Shown: in pieces, positions 11,001 to 20,000 of the stretch
How the letters are laid out: each line of letters opens with the position of its first letter
How positions within the stretch are numbered: the stretch's first letter is position 1
NCBI GenBank assembly: GCA_037783545.1
Contig: JBBELK010000682.1
Span: 248,001-312,000, forward strand
Reading direction: 5' to 3'
DNA: 64,000 nt
DNA from: Henricia sp. BOLD:AAB3569
Taxonomy: Eukaryota > Echinodermata > Asteroidea > Spinulosida > Echinasteridae
The notes under the pieces: generated by a model
The model's input: only the letters and a program-made list of their open reading frames with translations
What the model was told of the DNA's origin: nothing
The model's database searches: none
Position numbers and translations under genes: made by a program

Positions 11001-14000
11001 AAGACCTCCATGAAATGGGACTAAGAGGTAAATTACCTCTCTTTATCGCAGATTTTCTAATAGACAGACAATTTAAAGTTAAAATAGGTTCTACGTTTTC
11101 TGAATCACATGAACAGGATATGGGTGTTCCACATGGAAGTATACTGTCAGTCACCCTATTTAGTATCAAAATTAACAATATTGTGAAAACTATACAGAAT
11201 GGAGTTTTCACATCACTTTATGTAGATGATTTACTTATTTGTTATAGAGCTAGCCGTATGCAAACAATTGAACGCCAACTCCAATTATCCCTGAATAAAC
11301 TTCAAAAATGGGCCACTGAAAATGGTTTTAAATTTTCTAAACCAAAAACTATGTGTATGCATTTCTGTAGGATTAGAAATGCTCACTTTGATCCTGATCT
11401 CTTTCTTGGAGGGGACAGGATTAAGGTTGTTAATGAAACCAAATTTTTAGGTGTAATTTTTGACTCAAAACTATCTTTTTTACCACACATCAAATCCCTT
11501 AAAATTAAAAGTTTAAAAGCCATGGATATTATTAAAGCTGTTGCGAATAAAGACTGGGGAGCGGAATGTTCAGTCTTATTACAGTTGTACAGATCACTCA
11601 TCCGATCAAAATTAGACTATGGAAGCATTGTCTATGGTTCTGCACCCAAATCCTATTTAAAACAGCTAAATACTGTCCACCACCAGGGATTACGTTTATC
11701 TTTTGGAGCCTTTAGAACATCACCGGTTGAAAGTCTATATGTCACTGCAGATGAACCACCACTTGAAAATAGACGTATTAAACTTTCCTTGCAATATATT
11801 ACTAAATTAGCAGCCAACCCATCAAACCCAGCTTACCTATGTGTTTTTAACCCAAAGTATCAACACATTTACTCTGCTAAACCCAAAACAATTAAGCCAC
11901 TTGGCTTACGCCTACGACCCCATATACAGGCCTTAAATCTCAATTTAAAAGATATTGCTCATGCCGAATACTGTATATTCTCACCTTGGGAAATTTGTAA
12001 ACCCCAAGTCTTTCTTCATATGACTAAACACAAAAAATCAGAAACTGATGCTTCAGTATTTAAAAATGATTTCCATGAATTTAAAACTCAGTTTCCTAAC
12101 CACAGCTGTATTTATACAGATGGTTCTAAAGATGAAGGAAGAGTTGCCTCTGCTGCTATTTACAAACATCATAAACGAAGTGTTCGCCTGCCGAACCATA
12201 GCTCCATTTATACAGCTGAAATCAAAGCAATATTGTTAGCCCTGGACATGATTGAAATCTCAAGAAAAAATAAATTCATCATCTTTAGTGATTCACTGTC
12301 AGTTTTACAATCACTAAGCGGACAAAACAAAAATCATCCTTCTCTTATAGATACTCTTAATAGATTAACTGTACTATATTCGAATAAGTATGATATTATT
12401 TTTTGCTGGATCCCAAGCCACATAGGTCTAGCAGGCAATGAGCAAGCAGACTCTCTTGCAAATAAAGCTTTAAATCTCCCAGTGGAACCATGTCCTCTTC
12501 CTTATACAGACATGAGGAGTTCTATCCGCTCATATACAAAACAAATATGGCAGGAATTATGGACAACTCTTGCATTAAATAAACTCCATTCTATTCAACC
12601 TAACCTTGGATTTTGGATTCCTTATAGAAATTTAACTCGACAAGACCAAGTCATCCTAACTAGATGCCGCATAGGACATTCTCACTTGACCCATTCCTTT
12701 TTACTAAAAGGAGAACCCCAACCTTATTGTATCCCATGCGATAGTCCATTGACTATGCATCACTTATTAATAGAATGTGTTGAACTAATGGATATTAGAC
12801 ATCGATATTTTCATGTCACCACACTAAAAGATTTATTCAATATAGATCCCAGTACCATAATTTTATTCCTTAAATTAGCTGAACTTTACCATATCTTATA
12901 ATCACCATCAATCTCAATATCTTTGTAGCCCCTTTAACTAATTAGATTACTCATTTTTATATTAGGTAGGCTATTAGTTAGGATAATTGGCAGCTACACG
13001 TCCCCCGGAATGGTCGTAACTTCAATGATGCTGTAGCGGTTACTGTATGGAACTTCTGCAGCGGGACAGTAGCTGTCTCCTATACTGCGGTATGGGATCA
13101 TACAAATAAATTTAATCTCATTAATCCATATTTAATATTGTTATTGATTTCCTCAAATGTAAAATTCTGCTCCATTATCTACTCTTCACTCTTCCAAATA
13201 AGACTATTTTGGGACTCATCCCGGGGTTTGCTCGCCTCGGCGAGACAAGGTGTTACCCTGCCCCGTGGTTGATCTCCCTATAATAAAGTTCACTCATATT
13301 ACAATGTCAATTTAGACCTTTTGAATAAAACTCGCATTTCACACGGGACGGTGGAACAAGAACCCCTACTTATCCTGGGAGACGGGGTGTGGGGGATTGA
13401 CCAGACACTCGGTGCCATTGTCCCTTCATCACCCGGAGGTAAGCGGACCTGTAAAAATACCGGCGGGGCCCGGGCCCTTAAACTGCAAGGGAAACGGCCG
13501 ACCTTGTGGGATTATTTAGACGCGGTGCCGTGTGTCTGGGGGATCCACTATGACCGGCCTCCTCGGGGTTGCCTTGGAAAACTACCCAGATTCCACGTAG
13601 TACTTATATACAACGTTTCTTCAATTTTATTGAAATATACCACTTGTTATCTATACAACTAATTCCAAGATCATATATTTTCCACAACTTACATGATTTT
13701 ATTAATTTTAATCAAAACCAAACATTTTTATATATTAACATAATCCCGCCATGAATATGGCCTCTGATGCCGGCATGGCGTTAAACCACAAACTCACTAA
13801 CTCACTCACTCTGTTTGATCCCGCTTGGATCGCAATTTAGATCACTAATCTCAATCACCTTCTGTTTAAATCTGTTTGACAGGGGGACAGGCGCGTTACT
13901 TCGACGATCAATCCGTCGTTAATATCGGCGGTTGGAGCTCGGTCAACGGCAGACGCAGTCGTCGCGCCATTACCGAACCCTTCAAAGGAATCATCTCAGG

Positions 14001-17000
14001 CTTAGCTTACAACGACCTGCGTATCCTGGACATGGCATCGAAAGGCGACACGCGGATTGAGTTTGAGGGCGACGTGTCTCTCGTGCCGCCAGACACTATT
14101 TGGCAGTATGTAATGGAACCCAATCCAACAATGTCCTTCACAACGGCTAACATTACTGAGAAACCACCAAAGGCGGTTGTTCCCGAGCCGGGACCGTCGC
14201 CACATGGCCACAAGAACATGACTGGACCAACCAAGGTTTGTGCATGGATGGGTGGGGCTTGGTGGGGCTGGATTGGGTAAACATTAGTTTGAGTAACTTA
14301 GACCCTGAATATCATTATTTTAAGGAGCTTATCCAGATTAATTCAGAAAATGGATTTCGTTCTTACCTTATAATCACATAAAATACCTCTAAAACATCAC
14401 TATCCATGGGCATGGGGAGAAAACAGGAAATTTGCAATCTCCAATTTGCATATGTAAGCGAAACGGCGTTGTGGAACGAATAAATTGGTTTACAAAACAT
14501 TGGTGTTTTTTTATGATATCCTTTTATGATAATTTAATGGGTTTAATAAATATCAATTTGCAGCCCGTAGGCTGAATTGCATGAAGCTCACAAATATACA
14601 TGTATGTTCCACCTAAACATCACGATTTATAGGTGGGTGACGCCATTGGCAGCCGACAGCCAGAGACACCGGGGAATTCCCTTACTCTTCACGAAAGAGT
14701 GCTCTGGACCAATGGCTTTACATTCCTTCTGAAGGATGGAGCAAGTGTGTTTAAGTGCCTTGATCAAAGGCACAGGTATATACCACGACCGGGTATCGAA
14801 CCCACAACCCCAAGTTTTCACCCGAGTGTTGCGAGTCAGTGACCCAAACCATTCGACCACGGTACGGATTGAGAGTGCAAACATTCAGAATAGTAATGAG
14901 AATGATGTGGTATAAAAATCTCAACACCCATGGGAAAATCGAGGGGCTCAAAAATGTGATCTGGGCAGTCTCCTTGAACACTTGGACATAATGTATATGT
15001 AGGGTCCATACGCCATTAACGAGCCTTTCCATTAATTTCTGGCCCATGCTCATCTAACAAGCTCAACAGTTTTCACCCTCAAAATGGCCACAAATTACCT
15101 TAATCAAGGTTTAAAGGCCCATTGTATCATTTGCAATGACCCAATTTTGTTTTTGATGAGTTGACAAGAAAAACCTTACTCAAATGTTGATTGCAATGGT
15201 AACAAACACCACATGAATATATTTCCGTCCAAAATGGTATTTCATGCTGGAAATTGACAACCGAAGGTGGTTTTCTAAAAAAGTCCCGTGCACGGGCCTT
15301 TTCTACTATTCACTTGTACACAAAATCCATATATAGATTTTCAAGGTTTTCTGAAGCATTGATGCATCTATGTAGCTAAAATTTCTTCAGGCTAGTTTAC
15401 CAACATTCTTCCTTAGATATGTTACACTCTTATTCCATGAATCTGTAAAAAGTTTTATCTTGCAAATGATACATAGGGCCTATAAGATGAAGTACAAGAA
15501 CTTACATTCTTACAAAAAGTGTCATTTCCAGACCAATTTTGAGACCATTCCTTCCGATACAAATGTCTCGCATGTTGCACACACATGCAAGGTGTTTAAT
15601 GCCAATAGCCCCATCCTTCAGATGGGATGTAAAGCCGTAGGTCAAGTGTGTTATGTAGTACGCTTAAAAGATCCCACAGCATTCTTCGCAAAGAGATGGA
15701 GATTCTCCCTAGTCGTCCGCCCATGCATCTTGATGTTTCGGTAGTTCCTGATAGTGTATTGCGATGTCGGCAGACATGCAATGCACTATTTAAGAACAAG
15801 TCATTAATTAGTACATCCATTGACCAAATTATTGGAGTAAACTTTTTTTCAATCTCAGTCTTTGCGTTTGATTCACAGACGGTAATGTCTACTGCCACCA
15901 CAGATGGTGATTTGGACTTAAGCACCGACCCTGAAAACATCTTTGTCACTCAGTCGGGGTGTGGCTCTGTTGACGATGAGGATTGCCAAATCGTCTCAGG
16001 TGAGAAAAGCAAAAGAGAAAAAGGCGGCTAACAAGGAATCTGCTAAGCCTGGTCTGTAGTTATAGCCCACTTGCAAAATTGTGGTCTTAAAGTAACACTG
16101 GGGTTGATTTCACAAAGATTTGCGACGCGTCGTAAGTACTAAATCCTGTGACAAACTTACAAAGGGTTGCGATGGATTTAGTACTTATGACGCTTCGCAC
16201 GTGTTTGTGAAATCGACCCCTGGTCTTAAGGCTATAATCAGTTTAAGCACGACACTAGATCTCGCAGTAATTAATGAAAGAGAACACAAAAACGTTCGTC
16301 AGTTTCGTGCACATTTTGTTTTAGTACAAGTTCTATCAAGTGGCTTTGTGAGGACGTTTGTTTGTTGTGAATTAACCGAGTGTAACCAAGTTAGTAAATG
16401 AATGAAAATAGGGATGACGAACGGAGGCGTAAAATAATGCACAAAACAAATGTGATTTAGAAGTAGGGTTTTATTTATTAAAAATTACTTTTGTTTAGAG
16501 TATTAATTTCCTTCAAATGTATTGCACGATGTTGTAGTGTATGCAAAAACAAAACAAGTCAAGTACTGTAGCATAATGTTGAGTTGATAAATGACGACAT
16601 ATTGTAGCAGCAGCACCACGGCCCATGCACACGCAGTGCACAGCCTGTGTTCCACCAGCAGCCAGAACTGCAGAAACCTGGCCTGCACTCCCTTATATAG
16701 GAACACAGACCGAGCACCTGGAATCCCAAGTATGCCAGAATACAAAAGTAAAAGAATGTACATGTAGGCTAGCTCCTGCCACCTGCAGCCAGGGGACCCA
16801 CTGTAAATGCAATTAATTGTTCCTTACAAAAGAATTCCAGAAATTCCAAGGAACAATTGCACACAGTGGCACCCCCAACATGCAGATGGCAGACAAGCTG
16901 GCCTGGAAACACGAGTATGGTTTGAAATTATGCAGGCAATTGAGATTACGTATCTTGCCCAGAGACACGGAAACGTTGGCCATAGTGGGGCTTGAACCCG

Positions 17001-20000
17001 CTTCATACCCACTAGACCACACACGCTCCAGAGTGGTCCATCTGTTACAGGGCATAAATTTGAAGTTTCCTGTTATTTCAAAACAGCTCAGTTATTTGAC
17101 ATATTATTTTAATGAGTGTATTCACTCGCTTTTATTTCTCTATTTTATCCAATGGGGCGACACTTTGTGTGTAGAGAGCCCTATTAGGGTGACCCACTCT
17201 ATTAGGGCTACAATTTGGTGTAGCCCCAATATTTTGGAAGTCAAAATCAATTTTTTTTAAGGTCAAAATCCATCTTTTTCAAATCGAGAACCATTTTTAT
17301 TAGGTCTAGAACCATCTCTCTTAGGTCTGGAACCATATTCGGAACCTCTGGTTTACAGAAATTTGGTGTCCAATCGATGTCTTTTAGCCGAAATTTCGGT
17401 GGTAGTTTGGCAAAGTCTTTCCGGCGGGTCGCCCCTTTATAGCATTAAGAGATATTATTATTTTACTCGACCACGTTGACGGCAGACCTGCATGAAAATA
17501 CCCCCACAGAAGCAATGGAGATAGAGTTCAATGTTTTAGTCGATTTATGTGCAGTTCATGCACTACATAAACCAGTTCACTGTCGGCATTTTCTAATTTG
17601 CTCTATCTTCTTTCTTTTTCACCTTTTCTTTGATTTGCAGTTACCAAAGGTAAATGTTGTTTCTGCTCAAAATTTTTTGCTATGCATTTTTTTGTAACAA
17701 ATTAATGTTTTCTAGAAAATGTTTTCCAAATCGTTTGTGTTCTCATCTCATATTTTTTGTTGTCATTTCATTGAAAAGAATCGATGGAAAATGTACTTTG
17801 TATATTTGTCCCAGTTGTTTGCGATGTTTGCAATGTGAATCCAGTTTTCACAAAATATTCTTGGACATATAATAATTAGTATATGGACTTTTTTGTGCAC
17901 TTATCTAGGAAACCCACTCAAGGCACTTACAGCTGTAGTCGGAAGTTTCCATGCAACTGTGTTAAAACTGGTGTGCTTAAACTTGTGTTGTCACCATTTT
18001 TGTAACAGTCTTTACTAAAGTCGTGATTTTGTGGAATTCCTCACGTGCTTGCAGTACTTAAAACATAGCTTGCACACCTTGCAATGGCTCGGGTAGTCCT
18101 GTTTACCATTTTGGGTGATGATGGTACTGGTGTACTTGTATGTAAACTTCTGACTTCAACTGTACATTATTCTTACCCATGATCATTGGGCTCCATTAAA
18201 TCACTCCATACACCATCTCAGCTCTCTGGGGAGTATACAGCCCCGGCTGCCTATTCACTACCATCCGGCTGCCCCGTGCGGGCCCCGTGCCTGTCCTGTG
18301 CCGTCCTGCTGCCCCGTGCTGGTCCCATGCCTGTCCCATGCCATCTGGCTGCCCCGTGCCGGCCCCGTGTCTGTTTCTTGCCGTCCTGCTGTCCCTGTGC
18401 CGTCCCGCTGCCTCGTGTTGTCCGTCTGCCATGTGCCTGTCTCATGCCGTCCCGCTTCCCCGTGCCGTCCCGCTTCCCCGTGCCGTCCCGCAGCCCCGTG
18501 CCGTCCGTCCGTCCGCCCCATGCCTGTCCCGTACCGTCTGGCTGTCCCGTACCTCCCGTCTGCCCCGTGCCGTCTGGCTGCCCTGTGCCATCCGTCTGCC
18601 CCGTGCCTGTCCTGTACCGTCCGGCTACCCCGTGCCGTCCTGCTGCCCCGTGACGTCCATCTGCCCTGTGCCTGTCTCATGCCATCCCTCTGCCCTGTGC
18701 CTGTCCTGCTGCCCTGTGCCAGCCCTGTGCCAGCCCTGTGCCAGCCCTGTGCCAGCCCTGTGCCAGCCCTGTGCCAGCCCTGTGCCAGCCCTGTGCCAGC
18801 CCTGTGCCAGCCCTGTGCCAGCCCTGTGCCAGCCCTGTGCCAGCCCCGTGCCAGCCCCGTGCCAGCCCCGTGCCAGCCCCGTGCCAGCCCCGTGCCAGCC
18901 CCGTGCCAGCCCCGTGCCAGCCCCGTGCCAGCCCCGTGCCAGCCCCGTGCCAGCCCCGTGCCAGCCCCGTGCCAGCCCCGTGCCAGCCCTGTGCCTGTCC
19001 CGTGCTGTCTGGCTGCCTGTCTGGCTGCCTGTCCTGTGCCGGTCCTGTGTCGGCCCTGTGCCGGCTTGCTGCCCCGTGCCTGGTCCTTTCCCTGACTGTC
19101 TTCCATGCTGATGGTAATGCCTGAGAAATGCCACCCTATTCCCCATACCATTCCCACTAAACCCCCACGCATTGGGTATTTGTTTACATTCATGATTGTT
19201 CCCATTTCTTGAACATGTCATTTAAACTAACTTGTTGTGGTTTTTATAATGGCAAATGTCATGTTGTTAATCGGTGTTCTTTCTGTATTACATTTTTTTA
19301 CAGTGTTTTTCATGTCCTTTTTCCTGCTTTTCCAACCTTTTTGTGTACACTTTAGAAAAGAAAAGTAAATTCTACTTTGGCCAAAAAATCAATGAGGCAG
19401 AGAGATCTGGGAAATCTGGATGCAGTGAAAAGCAACTTGGCTCCACTGGGATTCGAACCATGGACCTTCTGCTTAACGTGCAGACGCCCTACCAATTGAG
19501 CTATGAAGCCAACTGGTGGTCTCGAATCACGGTAGTGCAGTTGTTCCTTACTGATTGGGATTGACTATCACGTGAGCTTAGCAAGCCCTACAGAGGGATA
19601 AACCCTTCAATGAGTTAACCACCCCTCCCAGAGATCATTTAAGATACGCCCCAAACCCTTGCCCGGCTTGCCCCAATTATTAAGTGTGAATAAAGTGATC
19701 ATTTTTAGGGATTATCACATTGGGGCAAGCCGGGCAGGGGTACTGATAAAGAATGAATATTTGAAGAAATTTTTTTCTTTTTCGCACCACATTTCTGCTG
19801 GTTCTTCCTCTGCTTAAAGTCCAATTAATTTTATCTGACATAATTCACAGGAGACGGTGCAATATTTACTCCAGTCGACGAACAAGATTCCACCACTGCT
19901 CCCAGCATAACCACCCCAAGCCCGAGCATAGCCACACCTACAACCATTGACATATCCCCCACGACATCGCCGCCCGACCCTGGTGGCGTGTTTTCTGGTA

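Larger units (their letters stand above)
7158..13809 (+). mobile_element. Full-length non-LTR retrotransposon, I superfamily (Nimb-like)
   Basis: A 6.65-kb LINE lies inside the neurexin SS4-position intron, in the same orientation as the gene. Layout: GC-rich 5' leader (7158-7684, with gtaccctgcatcccccttgc), gag-like ORF1 (7685-9116), a 101-bp AT-rich spacer, ORF2 (9218-12901) and a long 3' UTR (12902-13784). The 3' end reads gcatggcgttaaaccac followed by short actcact repeats, a typical tail for I-like elements. It is flanked by the direct repeat TCTGTTTGATCC. The combination of CCHC gag, AP endonuclease, reverse transcriptase and RNase H places it in the I superfamily. The Nimb assignment is my judgement. 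ORF2 is open but ORF1 has two frameshifts, so the copy is recent but probably not autonomous. Confidence 0.88.

Noticed and set aside
13321-13662. 113-codon ORF in GC-rich DNA after LINE ORF2
   Set aside because: It lies in the 3' UTR of the retrotransposon, has no recognisable domain and no similarity to known LINE proteins that I can name.
18186-19221. Long overlapping ORFs on both strands (up to 315 codons) with repetitive Cys/Pro- or Gly/Thr-rich sequence
   Set aside because: They are produced by the 11-bp minisatellite, which is open in every frame, and they lie in a neurexin intron.
19439-19510. Possible tRNA gene on the minus strand (anticodon loop ACGTTAA)
   Set aside because: The acceptor stem pairs, but the T-stem has mismatches and degenerate relatives occur at several places, so a SINE head or pseudogene is more likely.
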